A DNA stretch of 64,000 nt from NCBI GenBank assembly GCA_020726505.1, contig JAHLEZ010000019.1, forward strand, positions 248,001 to 312,000. The letters are read 5' to 3'. The notes below the pieces were generated by a model. That model was not told where the DNA came from and made no database searches. It was given only the letters and a program-made list of their open reading frames with translations. The stretch is from Leptodontidium sp. MPI-SDFR-AT-0119 (Eukaryota > Ascomycota > Leotiomycetes > Helotiales > Leptodontidiaceae). Below, in pieces: positions 22,294 through 33,376 of this stretch; positions within the stretch are counted from its first letter, which is position 1, and each line of letters begins with the position of its first letter. The position numbers were made by a program, and so were the translations under genes.

Positions 22294-23337
22294 CTAATAC
22301 TCATGCCTGCCAAGGTAGACTCCGACGAGATATGATACCGTGTAAGGAAGATATCTATAATCGATTTCGAGAAATTCATTTCCTACCCACTTGAAGCTCG
22401 CTATGACTATTAGAACAGGCCCCACCAGTGCGAATCCGTACCAGTAGCCGAACCACAACATGTTGAGCGGTACAAACACATAGCAAACAATCGCCAAATA
22501 GACCATCCAGTCCGGTTGCAGATTGGGAGACTCGTGGCACGCTAGAACAATGCTCGATGTGTGTTGAGTTTTTGGATCCCATTGTGTTGTGTGCTCTAAT
22601 TGTCCATGATCCACAAAATTTCCTTTGCAATTTCTTCGAACAAATGTGTAGAAAAGTGGAGCACGCGAGTCTTCGCATTGTCCAGGCAAAATTTTGACAG
22701 GGAAAGTCAGGCTGTGGCAGATATCCGGCTTGAACGTCTTTTGAATCGTTCTAATGTTGTAATCTGCTTTGTGGAATACTGCATGAATATCTTCGATTGA
22801 TGATTCGGCGAGGCTCGATTTAGCTGCCTGGTCGGATGTATTCTCCTCTTTCTGAGGAGTCTCAGTGTCCTTGCTACATCTGAAAATCATAGACCACCGG
22901 AAAGGCTGGGGAGATTCTCTGTGATGACAGTGATCTTTAATAGGGAGTAATGAGACTTCGGTGCCATGGTCGAGCTCTTCCGTGCAGCCGGCATGAGGGT
23001 AGTTGAAGAAGGTGGGAATGCTGCCGTTGGCACAAACTGGACCGGTCTTGATTTTGATGTCATTGCTGCGGAAGCCATTGATTGTGAGGCAGACATCTGG
23101 GGAGAGAATAATCGTCGTTGCAGGGGTGCTTGTAGGGCAACTGTTCTTCGAGTATGGTTCGTCCCAGAGCTTCAGGACAGCATCCTGTTCAAGACCTTGG
23201 CTACGCATAGGAGGTAGATGATCGGTGGCGAACATGATTTCGCTTGATATATCCCGCAGCCAAGGGGGTACATACGGCATGGCACTTGAAACTCCTGAGC
23301 CGACGATGATGCCTGTGAAAATGGCTTGCCACCTCAT
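22294..23337 (-). CDS. Secretory-pathway Cys-rich protein with C-terminal membrane segments
   Basis: Single exon of 347 aa from the ATG at 23337. The frame is open a further 10 codons upstream but only with a non-ATG start. No family is recognised. The N-terminal MRWQAIFTGIIVGSGVSSAM resembles a signal peptide. The ~240-residue central part is predicted lumenal or extracellular: it has at least ten Cys, among them the spaced NSCPT, DVCL, PVCANG, AGCTEE and HCHHR, plus a PxN-G-S glycosylation-like site. A charged, Gln/Glu/Ser-rich linker (TPQKEENTSDQAAKSS) sits in the middle. Two adjacent hydrophobic helices follow (WMVYLAIVCYVFVPLNMLW and FALVGPVLIVIASF), then a short tail ending in LGRHEY. 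The topology suggests a type-I-like surface or Golgi protein. Confidence 0.6.
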   Translation of the reverse strand: MRWQAIFTGIIVGSGVSSAMPYVPPWLRDISSEIMFATDHLPPMRSQGLEQDAVLKLWDEPYSKNSCPTSTPATTIILSPDVCLTINGFRSNDIKIKTGPVCANGSIPTFFNYPHAGCTEELDHGTEVSLLPIKDHCHHRESPQPFRWSMIFRCSKDTETPQKEENTSDQAAKSSLAESSIEDIHAVFHKADYNIRTIQKTFKPDICHSLTFPVKILPGQCEDSRAPLFYTFVRRNCKGNFVDHGQLEHTTQWDPKTQHTSSIVLACHESPNLQPDWMVYLAIVCYVFVPLNMLWFGYWYGFALVGPVLIVIASFKWVGNEFLEIDYRYLPYTVSYLVGVYLGRHEY

Positions 23338-23892
23338 CTTGCGTTGTATGAAGGATACTGGGGACAAGTAAGAAAATAGTGAATAGCAATGTCTCTAAGC
23401 ACCAAAACTGACGTTGATTGACGATGGAAGATGGTTGATACGGACAGCGATGATGTGATATGTGTTTTGAAAGGAAGAGGAAGCCCGTAGGCCGAGGAGA
23501 AGAAAAACAACAACATGTAAACAACAACATGTAAACAACAACAAAAATCGTCCTATCAAGAGGCTCTCTTGATCCACGTGTTTTCTTAAGTCCAGCAAGG
23601 ATCTTGATGTGTTGTTGCATGCAGAGGAAGGTACGACCTCGCGGAAATCTTTCAACTCTTGCCTAGACAAGAACGGTGGAGGACAAGAGACGCCGACAAT
23701 GGTGATATACTTGTTGAAAAGCTGAAGACTGGACACTGTGCGCTACTAGCGTCCTAGAATAATCAATCCTGCTGTTGATGTGACTTCGTCAATGTTCATA
23801 GGTGGTTGTGCTGACCATCACAGCATTGTGGATCAGTAGGACTTCCTCTGAACCAAAAATTTCCCGATATCTATTCCTACAATCTATGAGAT
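23338..23892. other. Intergenic, nothing recognised
   Basis: Upstream flank of the Cys-rich protein gene and 3' flank of EMC1. Around 23510-23540 there is a short run of tandem AACAACATGTAA-like words (about two to three copies). Confidence 0.5.
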
Positions 23893-26860
23893 CTATGAAG
23901 TTTGCCATCTCCCATTGATCTGCTTCTTTCTTACCTGATATATCATTAGCAAATTTTGACGTTCGTAGTAGGGTGGAGCTTACCATAGGCGCCAAGACAA
24001 AAACGCCAACCCATAAGGCGAAAACCGTACCCACGAGACTCAACTTGTTGAATCCCTTTCCAAGAATATCAAACGCCATGCTAGGTGCGACTCTAGTGCC
24101 GAAAATATCGATGCCGTATGCAAAAACCAAGCTCGTGCTCTCCAGGATCGCTGGAGTGGCAATCACATCTTGGATGCCAATGACCTCCCTCTTGTGGCTG
24201 AGGACAAGCTTTGGGTCGAATTCAATGACTGGGTGGTAACTGAAGAGACCTTCCTCAGCCTCCAAAGGTGTGGGATCACGGCCAATAAGTCGGCGAGGGT
24301 CAAGAAGAGTTCTAGGGATTCCGACTATCGAGTTTGAGCCTGCAAGAGTGCAGAGAATTTGTCGAGTGGTGATGCCTTGACCAGTTTGTGTGACAGCCAT
24401 GTGGCTGATGGGCTCAGAAATCAAATATGACTGAGTGATAACATGGGGCAAAGCAGGCTCAGCATTTGGAATGTCAGAGGGTTCGACGCTTGAAGCATTG
24501 TTGGAAGGTCCCAATGGACCACGGTCGTTCGCGACATCAGATTCATACATCTCCGATGCAACGATCTGATAACCCTTTGAGGCTGGGAGAGCCGTTGTAG
24601 TGGTGACAATATCGCTCCACAAAGAGTACGTAAAGAAGTTCTCGGTGAGGGCAGAAGTAATGGGTTGTTTCGTGTCAACTCCTTCATGACTTGCGGAGTA
24701 CAGAAGGTCGCCAGAGACGGAATCGAGTAGGTAGAACGATGCGGTAGATGATTCGTCCGATACGGCAGTGACCAGAACTATATTCGGATTCAGGTACTTG
24801 TATAAGACGGTTCGATCTCCAAGGACACGTCCAATAGATGCCACAGGGTCGTGGACAGGTCGGGAGACGATGTTCACAATCTTCTGCCCGGAAGTTGGCT
24901 GGAAAGTCCACACAACGACAGGGACGGCATTTGCTCCGCTGATATCGAACTTCAATCCCTTGACCTCGCCATCCTTTCCTTGCACCACAAGACTTGCCGA
25001 TGGTGCCCATTCAGCTGGAATGTCTCCTGGGTTTCCGTCTACACCAATAGGTAGTAGCCAAGGTCCGGATGGGCTATCAACCACAGCGGTACTCTGCACC
25101 GTGGGCCATGATCCCGGCATCGTTCTCTCCACGGTCTTGCCGGTAGTTACCTCGGCCAACACATACTCGCCATCACCGCCTCTGATTGTGACGGTACCCT
25201 TGGTCTGTTCGACCCAGATACCCTTGACGGCCCACTTTTTGCCACTAGGAATATCGAATGCCTTCAGGGACCAGGCTACAGCTCCTTGGTTGCCAGCATC
25301 AAGCCCGTATACACGGCCACGCTGAGTAGCAACAATCACGAGCTTGCTGAATCCAAAGCTATCGCGGATCAATATGCCAGGCTTCTGAGAAGCTGCCTCT
25401 CCTGGCAGAATGCTGGTGATGAATCGGCTTGGGAGCTGCTGCAGATAAGCTGGGAGATATTGGAGATCGTTCGCATGGCGTTTGACACGGTGGATATATG
25501 CCGAAAGTGGGTTGCTGTGGGCTTCTGCTTCCAGGGTCTTTGCTAAACTTTCCGACTCGGGAATCTCAGCCCATTCGGCAGCCACCGCGCCCGAAAGCCC
25601 TTCGGTTCGACTCCAATCAAGAGCTCCATTGCGGATAAGAACCCAGTCTTCGTTACTCGTAAGAACGGCAGAACGAACAGAGTAGGTATCTGGCGTCTTT
25701 TGGACAACTTCTGAGGCTCCATGCAAATATGTAGCGGAGTCCTTTGCAACCGTCATTGGCCATCTTCCAAGGATTCCATGCGAGACAGACGAGACGACAA
25801 CAGCCTCGTTCTCGGTGATTCGAGTGAAGAAAACGTTCGCGTCTTGCGAGCTGACAGACACTGCACCTTTACCAGGGAGCTTCGGAAGTGAGTATGCCTT
25901 GTTGATGCCTCCTGTCTTGAGATCAATGTGGTAAACATCGGCTCGATTGGCCACTGCGGAATGGATATGGACCAAGAAGTGAGGGAACGACTGGACGAGT
26001 TCTGGGGCATGAATAGAGACCTTTTCAATCTCGCCATCCGCTTCTTTGAGAGGGAGAGTTTGTAGGCTCGAAGATTTGCCCAAAATATTGACCTTCAGGT
26101 TGTTCACTGACTTATCGGTCCAAGCAATAATCGGAGAGGCAGAGTTTGCACCAACAAGGAGAACATCCTCGGCCGCATGAACGTCGCCTTTGGTCGAGAG
26201 TGTGTAATCGGTAATCTTCTTGCCTGTAACTGGATCCAAGGTGGTGACCTTGAGGTTATATGCGCCGGCAGATCCATGGAGAGAAACCACAAAGACGTCC
26301 TTCACATTTGTACTGACTTGCAGTGGGATATCATCACCATGATCCTTGTATTCCCAGGCCACATCTCCGTTCTTCCCCTTCAACTTCCGCAGGACTCCCT
26401 TTCCCTCCTCCTCGAATAAGGCAAGGATGTCTTTTGGCGCATTGTCAGCGGCCGCGCTCTCCATAACCTCTAAATCCTTTACCGTCCCAAGGAATGCATT
26501 TCCCCATATCTCTTTCCCACTCATCGCATCCCAGGCGTCAACCCTCCGCCCCGCTCCAGATGCCACCACATTTTCGCCTTCAACAGGCCTCAAGAACCCA
26601 TTCTCTGCGCCCAGAACCTGTCTCCAAAGAACCTTGCCTGTCCCAGGATGCACAGCTCCGAGAACGCCTAGATCACTCAAAGTGTACAGCAGCGATGCCT
26701 TATCTTCTTTCCTTGGCCGATGGAAGAATGTTGTGTGTGGTTTGGGGAGGCCGAGCAATTCGTGATGGTAGTCGACCGCGTACGCCTCATCTGCGAACAC
26801 GGCAAGTGTGCCAGGCAGAATTGACAGCGTCAAGCTGAGGAGATTGAGTGGCAGACGCAT
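23893..26860 (-). CDS. EMC1: ER membrane protein complex subunit 1
   Basis: Exon 1 is 26860-23984 and exon 2 23934-23893; the 50-nt intron has GTAAGC, GCTAATGAT branch and ATCAG. The product is 972 aa, normal for fungal EMC1, which is a core lumenal subunit of the ER insertase inserting tail-anchored and polytopic membrane proteins. The start at 26860 gives a clean signal peptide (MRLPLNLLSLTLSILPGTLA); the 46 open codons before it are rejected. The lumenal part shows the PQQ-like propeller opening (VDYHHELLGLPK, GVLGAVHPGTGKVLWRQ) and later DUF1620 motifs (VTQTGQGITTRQIL, RRLIGRDPTPLEAEEGL, HKREVIGI, SLVFAYGIDIFGTRVAPS, FDILGKGFNKL). A single TM segment (LVGTVFALWVGVFVLAPM) is followed by the short cytosolic tail VRKKQINGRWQTS supplied by exon 2. 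Without the intron the frame runs on into 51 unrelated residues. Confidence 0.93.
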
Positions 26861-29185
26861 AGTTGCGTTGTGGGATGGGGGTCGAGGGGATGCCTTGCTG
26901 ATGTCCTGTAGCTCGTCTGCAACACCTGGTGCTTGATCACGGCTGGCTTCTTGCCAAGCCCGAGCATATAGCCACGTGACATTGGCCTCCGAAGTCATTG
27001 GACATCTCCAGTTCTCGAATGTTGAAAGTTTGCTCGATGAGATTTCTAGTATCCAGGGATATCTATCTCCCTACTTCAGAAGCTAATTGATTAGCCATTG
27101 CAGCTTCAAACTTGCACTTTCTCTCTTTGGCCTGCAAACCTTCGTTTGAAGCGAGTCAACACATGCACAGTGCTTTCCTTGGCTTGTGGTGTTGCCTTCT
27201 GAAAAACGAAGACTTTCGCAGGATCACATCACGAGATTTTAGTTTGGATATCATAGTGAAGTTTCTATACAAGCGCCTGGTTGGAGAACTTCACTTCAAG
27301 CAGGTACCAAAAAGGAAGCATGCATTCAAGCCAAACGTTCATGTAGACCTGCAGAGTATGATTCTCGATGTAGATAACAGCTTTTGCAGCGACCAAGGCT
27401 CCCTTGGCTGACTGCAAAGCTATTTTATTTTTGGCAATTCTGGATTAATTACAACTGAAAGGTAGTAGTGGATTTTGAGTAAAACGGAAAGACAAAATAA
27501 AAGCATCTAGATGGAGCTGCATACCAATAGTGTTTTGTCATTGGAGATTTACCCCGGGATGGACAAAGAATCTTGCCGCTTCGTCGTCCTTGGAACTACA
27601 ATTTTTATCAACTGTTAGCTTTTACATTCGAAGCCTTATCAATAAATGCCCCTGGCGTTCTATCTGAGATCTAAAATTCGGAACTGAGAATCAAATTATT
27701 CTCGCAACGATCTGGCGAAGTGAAGCGAGAGATAAGTTGAGGCTGGCAAACGATTCTATTGTTATGATAAGCGAGTCCCTTTTCCCCTACAGCCCTTACG
27801 CCCAAATAAATCATAGCTGTGAGCCACATGCGGGTCTATAGCATCCAAGTCTATATCCCGAAGTAAAAAGCTGATCTAGTCAGATGTCATATCAGCCTCA
27901 TCGGAATAGTCAGTGTACACTATGTACCGCTCGTGATCTTGCTGGAGATTCAAAGCTTGCGCAATGTGATTTAGCTAGGGCGACGGCAAATCACTCACGT
28001 GTTATCTCTGAAATTCACTGCCCCCTGTGAAGTAAATTAGCCTAGACTTTGGTTCATCTACGTTAATTACTTGCTCTAGAACGTACTGATGTTGAGGCGA
28101 GTTGGACAGCTTGGCCAACCATCTTGTAAAGTACCGAGTTGATCTTTGAGTCCAGCAGCTGGAAACAGAAGGTCGAGCGATAACTTACGATAGACTCCAA
28201 TGATGACTATAAAATTCATCTTATGAGGGCAATCTCAGACCTTCCTTATAGGAGTTTACCATGCTAGGGTACCACTACCTAAACTGCTAAGCGAGCCTCT
28301 GACCAGTGGCCTATTTCAGCAGCCGAAGCATGAGTCCATTTCCTTGAAACCGGGGCGTCCGAGTAGCGGTTACCTAATTGTCTGGGGGGCTGACATGAGA
28401 TTCCCAAGCAGTTGGAAGAGTCCACGGCCATATTATGACTCCATGATTCCAACGGAGAGGTATCGTGAGATTATGCCACATGCCGAATTCGGCATCCGAA
28501 GCATTTAGACTGACAGTAGAGACGACATCTTCTGACTGCCCGGAATACCGATATCATTCGAAGATATAATACGGGTCGTGAAGTCCAAAAAAGAAGCTGG
28601 ATCTTGTATCAGTGTGAGATTGACCAGGTGAATGATATGTGCCAAGGGGTCTCGCCCTCCTGAATTCGATGCCTACATGCTTCTCAGCTGCCGACAACGG
28701 CATTCTGTCTCAGTAAGACGACAAATTTACCTTCCTATGCTAGAAACCCTTCTTTCAACTCTACGAGCAGAAAATTTGGAGGGATTCCTCGAGGAAGTCA
28801 ATGGCTATGGTCAAGATAATCGCTAGACTGATCTAGTGCTAGTGGACTGTTACCATAATCCCTCTCTTTGAAATGTCACAAAAGCGTTGGCTTACTTTTG
28901 AATGAGACATGAAAAGTCAATTTGTGTTGCATTTTATTTTCCTGGTCTTCTGAGACATTCAAGGGTGATTGTGAGAACTTCTTCTGAATCTAGAAAATAT
29001 CACTCTGTGCAATTTTAAGTCGAGGAAGGAGGAATGTATACGTAGTAGGAGGTGGATGTCAACTTCACTTCTGCATTCTCAAAGTCCAATAAACTTACTA
29101 TCTAGTTGTTAATTTTCTGATATTCGAAAAACTTTCCCCACCTCATTCTCAAATTCTAAACCTGCTTAACCTTCAATCCCTCACA
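26861..29185. other. Long intergenic region with a 16-bp palindrome
   Basis: 2.3 kb between EMC1 (minus) and the secreted-protein gene (plus). Only short ORFs are present and I see no family signature or RNA gene. It includes the perfect palindrome at 28480-28495. The distal 150 bp before 29186 should hold the promoter of the secreted-protein gene. Confidence 0.5.
28480..28495. repeat. Perfect 16-bp palindrome
   Basis: ATGCCGAATTCGGCAT is self-complementary over all 16 bases. It contains CCG and CGG triplets four bases apart, the half-site of Zn2Cys6 regulators in everted arrangement. Whether it is bound is unknown. It lies ~690 bp upstream of the secreted-protein start. Confidence 0.4.
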
Positions 29186-30134
29186 ATGAAGCCCCTTCTC
29201 GCAATCCTCACCATCCTAACCATGGCACTCGCTACTGCTGAGGCATCTCAAGTCCTCAAGAAGAAGTCCCCTCATCACCCGGACATCCTCGCTCAGTGCG
29301 AAGACGCTCCCAACTGCAAGACCTATGACACTGGACACGGCCTCATGTTTCAATTCAAACCCGGCATGGAACCAGGAACTGCCGATTACGCCGCTCGATT
29401 CCCAAATACCACCGAGCACCGAACTCTCATCAAGCGCGACACTCGCACACATGTCACCTTCGGAGAGACTAGCATTAATTACGGGACCACAAACCCTTGT
29501 GGTGCCCTCCATCACTGTCTCTATGACTACTGTAAGTTTTCTTTAAGTATTGTGAAGACTTGATACCGATTCTGACAAATTTCAAGGTCACGAGGGGTCA
29601 TGCGACTCTAACATCTGCACCGTCGAAACTAAGGGCTTGGTCCGCAGTGGAGCATCCTTGAGACCTCGATCTCGCCTTATCTCCTTCAGCTCCTATGGGC
29701 AGCATAACGGCTGGTCTGAACGAAATCATTATGTTGATTCTGTTGCAGCTGCTGCTTCCAAAGGTCAAAAATGGGACCGACATGACTGGTAAGTCCATTT
29801 TGCTTCGATTTCCTCAATGATTTGCAAGCTGTAACCCTCTGCTCTATTCTAATCCACAGACGTTGATCGTGCCTACTGATGTCCTGATAGGTGTATCCGA
29901 ACGAAGGAAGGCGACACCTGCGGCACTCAGTGGTGGGGCCGCCAGACGAACTTCATATCTGTGAACAAGTTCTACAACGGCAATCTGAGAGGTTTTATTC
30001 AGTCTTCGGTTGCAATGGATGTCAATGAGGGAAATTGCTGTGCCACGCTTGCAGGTGCCCTGGGTGCCATTGCAGGCGCAGTCAATCCAATTGCTGATGG
30101 CTTGTTTGGACTGGTCAATGCACTTTGTGCTTGA
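29186..30134 (+). CDS. Secreted cysteine-rich preproprotein
   Basis: Three exons, 29186-29531, 29587-29788 and 29891-30134, join in phase to 263 aa. The introns are 55 nt (GTAAGT/TTCAAG) and 102 nt (GTAAGT/GATAG). A closer CACAG acceptor in intron 2 would create an immediate TGA, so it is rejected. Residues 1-20 form a signal peptide ending in AEA. L-I-K83-R84 is a Kex2-type dibasic site that would release the mature chain starting DTRTHV. The mature part has paired Cys (PCGALHHCLYDYC joined to HEGSCDSNIC, then TCGTQWW and NCCATL), Trp-containing segments and a hydrophobic Gly/Ala-rich C-terminus (AGALGAIAGAVNPIADGLFGLV). I do not recognise the family. An extracellular, disulfide-stabilised role is likely, and effector-like or antagonistic functions are possible but unsupported. 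Confidence 0.75.
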
Positions 30135-30637
30135 ACCAGAGTCATGGTTTGCAGAGCTATAAGGCAATTTTGATGGGGGATTCTTTTTTTCAGCTTCTGT
30201 ACGGTGAACTAGTTGTTGGGGGTTCCATTTCTTATATTTTCCTAGGAAGTCAGCTTGGTGATGAGGTTTTCTTTTTTGTTGACATGTGGTGCCTGTTTTT
30301 GTTGTTGCGATTTTACTAGAATTAAATTGATGGACATTCCATGATACTTGACATAGCTGCGAGTGAGCTCACAGTTTTCAAAAGAAGGTTGAAGGCAAGA
30401 TTACGCCGCCATAGTGAAGTGATGAAGAGGAGAGCAGCCGAGTTGTGTAAGCGAGCCCCTGAATCACAACATGGGCAGAAGTCAGCCAAGCCTCGCTCTT
30501 CAAACTATCGCTCTGAACAAGAATATCAAATTATTTAAATTTAGTTATTGTCCCTCTAAATATAGCTTGCATCACATCTCAATCCAGTTTCCCTTCTCTC
30601 ACTTCAGATTCCCTATCTAACCCTGTCATTAACATTC
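30135..30637. other. Intergenic between convergent genes, nothing recognised
   Basis: 3' flanks of the secreted-protein gene and of the sedolisin gene. A basic 65-codon ORF near 30341 shows no family signature. Confidence 0.5.
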
Positions 30638-32683
30638 CTAAGGTAAAGACATATAAAGCTTCAACATTTTCTCAAAATTCGGACTTCCAAGCCCAGTCAC
30701 TGGATCCCACCCAAGAGTTGCATTGAAACCATTCGTACCACAGCCTGGATTGCTGCCTTGGGTGATGTCGTTCATGACCTCCGGATGGGCATAAACCACC
30801 GGATTTACGAACCCAACTGGTTTCTTGCCAGCATTCAGTCGTGCTTCATTGATCAAGGTCAAGACTGCTCCGAAAACAGGGGCCTATAGCAAATATTTGG
30901 TCAGCAATTTTTTTTTTTTTTGACCCAGGCATGGAAATAGAGATACGTACCGAAGCAGAAGTCCCCCCAACAAGTTGGTAGGTATCTTCAGGCACATAAG
31001 GCAAATTCTTCCCAACACCGACAATGAAATTCCTCCCCAGCGCAGCAACATCCGGTCCTCCTCTGGCTTTCATCGAGTCGTTGAAAATCCCCTTCCCATA
31101 TCCTGTTGGATTATTCTTAAACCAATTCAACACAGCTTTCTCCTGATACTTGGGCATAGCGAAATGGTTGCTGAATCCTCCAGAAGACACGATGGGAAAG
31201 TCAATAGCAACCTCAACGTTTCGATCTAACACTGATGCGTTGACTGGAATCTGCGTGGCGCCTACGCTGGTCACGTATGGGCATGAAGCGGGAAACGCGG
31301 GACTGAATAATGTGCCTGTGGTTGCTGGATCGAGACAGCCCAGCCAGCCAGCTACGCCGTAGTCTGCGGATGCAAAGAGGATTGACATGCCTTGCAAACC
31401 GAGCTTCATATACTCGTTGCACATTCTGTTTGTATAAAATGGAGTGAACGTTGCTTCGTCGCCACCGTATGAGATGGAAATCACAGTGGGTGGTTTGGCG
31501 CCACCGCACATCTTGGTTTCGTTGTAACCACCGGGAGTTGGGTCTGGGTACTGTGGGTTGTGGGCTGGGTCATCACCGCCGAGATACGTGCAATACGACC
31601 CATCCATGGCGTCAAGAAACAGTTCAAAGGTTCCGCCGAGATAATTGTCGCCGATCTGGTAGAGAGTGACATTTTGCGGATAGACTAGTGACAATGAGTA
31701 CGATAGATCAAGGTTGCCTTCAACCCACTTCAAATTGTCAGCGAACGATCATTAAGTGATGAAAAGCATGAGCTTACACTCGAGGAAATAGACGGTGGCC
31801 CACGTGGTGGCCGGCTCCCACCATCAATGCTCTCCAACTTCGGCGGTCTCCCAACCAAACCCTTCGTGAAATTCTTGAAGAATACATCTAATCCGTTCTG
31901 GCTATACGTCTCCGGACTCAACTCTAAAATCCCATAGGTATTTTTCGGGTTTGCTGTCTTCCCTTCAGGCATGTTGTACAAAGCGCGGAGACAATCCGGT
32001 GTCGTAAGCTTATCACAGACCGTGAGGTCCTTGTCCTTGATTCGCAAATCCGAGGTTGCCAAGCTGGAAGTCTTGACTGGGTGAAGGCTGAGGTCATGGC
32101 TTTTGGTGAGGTCTCGAGCTTTTTTCGATTTGCGAGTAGTGAGATGTACAGTCGGCGTGATGAAGTCGATATGAGAACGAACTGATTGTGGAACACCGTA
32201 GGAATCGCAGGCTAACTGACTGTCGCCTGTCTCAGAATCCGTGTAGACATGATATTTCGCTTGTAGCAAAACCTCGGCATCGCTCAGTCCGATATGGAAA
32301 GTCAACCAGCCACCGTCTCGGGAAGGTGTGATTTGGTCTGCGTCGATACCAGAAGCAACAAGCCAGCTTTTGACCGCCTCCGTACTTTCTTCAGAGGGTG
32401 AGAAGACCTCGGCGATTCGATCTTTGCTCCAATGCTGTCCGAAAAGAGGCGATGTAGGGTCAGATACCTCCATCAAGAATTCCTCGCCACGGTGGAGGTT
32501 CTGCTGAGTTATTGCAATGCGCATCTGAACCTTAGGATCAATACCGCCGGGGAGAATACCTTTGACTTCCCATCTGGGATGTAAAGCTCCGAGTTGTTCA
32601 TGAACAACATAGTTATCCTCAGAGACGGGAAGACCAAATGCTCTGCTGCAAGATAGGCCAAGAAGAAGAGTAGAAGCCAACAT
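30638..32683 (-). CDS. Sedolisin-type (S53) serine-carboxyl tripeptidyl peptidase
   Basis: Exons 32683-31778, 31727-30951 and 30883-30638 join in phase 0 to 642 aa, a normal prepro-sedolisin length. The introns are 50 nt (GTAAGC/TTGAAG) and 67 nt (GTACGT/CTATAG, containing a long T-run). A signal peptide (MLASTLLLGLSCSRAFG) is followed by a pro-kumamolisin domain (~50-190: LHPRWEVKG, LMEVSDPTSPLFGQHWSKDRIAEVFSP in pieces, WLVASGI). The catalytic domain has the Glu/Asp pair E305 and D309 in VEGNLDLSY right after intron 1. The oxyanion Asp is in FASADYGVAG, and the nucleophile S559 in GGTSAS lies at the end of exon 2. The Ca-site region is GWDPVTGLGSPNF. All catalytic residues are kept. These enzymes are secreted and degrade proteins to tripeptides at acid pH. 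The gene is co-oriented with the transporter and Zn2Cys6 regulator to its right. Confidence 0.92.
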
Positions 32684-33376
32684 GATTCCTATTAACGCCA
32701 ACAACTACTTTTTGCCATCACCGGCCACGACCAGAGCAAGACTTTATACAAATGCTTGAATGTGACAACCATTGTGGCAACACACTGCTGAGTGATGATG
32801 GTCAGACAGTCACCAGGCCATCTCGAAAGTGACATTCCTGTTTAAGCGTCTAGACACCACAGATACGAACAGTACCACAGTACGTTTAACTGAGATCTTA
32901 CTTATACGAGTACAATATCCCTTGTCTCGTATCTGTGCTACCCCGTCTTGTATCTTCAATTGCCTATCTCGGCTCGGACCGGCCCCTGCCGCCACTTACT
33001 AAGCTCTCCGATGCAAGTCACACAACACTTTCGAACCTAAACCGCCCGAACTGTACTATTAAGTATCGGTCAGTTAGAGGTTCTGCTTGTTGGGTTGCAT
33101 CCATGATGTTCTGCTAATTTTGAAATGCATCTTTGGACTTTGATTTGGCACACTCGGCCAAACACCATCTGATCGAAGCGACTCAGCCCAGGATTTCAAA
33201 TATATGAGTAGGAATTGGGCAGTGTAAAGGCTAAAAGGTACGGAAGTTCTGTTCTAATCGAAGGATTTGCTTAAAGTTAGACGTCATCGTGTGACTCGTA
33301 ATGACGATGGCTGATGTATGTACTTTTCTGCTAACAGTCGCCTTGGTCTGAGAAGCGTTACACCGGGATGCTGGAC
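32684..33376. promoter_or_regulatory. Upstream region of the sedolisin gene
   Basis: Contains the sedolisin promoter and the 3' flank of the MFS transporter. No supported ORF, and no specific binding motif identified. Confidence 0.4.

Noticed and set aside
26861..26998. 46-codon N-terminal extension of EMC1
   Set aside because: The internal ATG at 26860 begins a clean signal peptide, which EMC1 needs; the extension is polar and would bury it.
27112..27411. 99-aa ORF in the EMC1 upstream region
   Set aside because: No family signature, no splice partner, and it overlaps the presumed EMC1 5' flank.
31600..31630. E337/D341 (FELFLD) as the sedolisin catalytic pair
   Set aside because: The family's Glu-x-x-x-Asp lies in the earlier VEGNLDLSY motif (E305/D309), followed by the expected spacing to the oxyanion Asp and Ser559.
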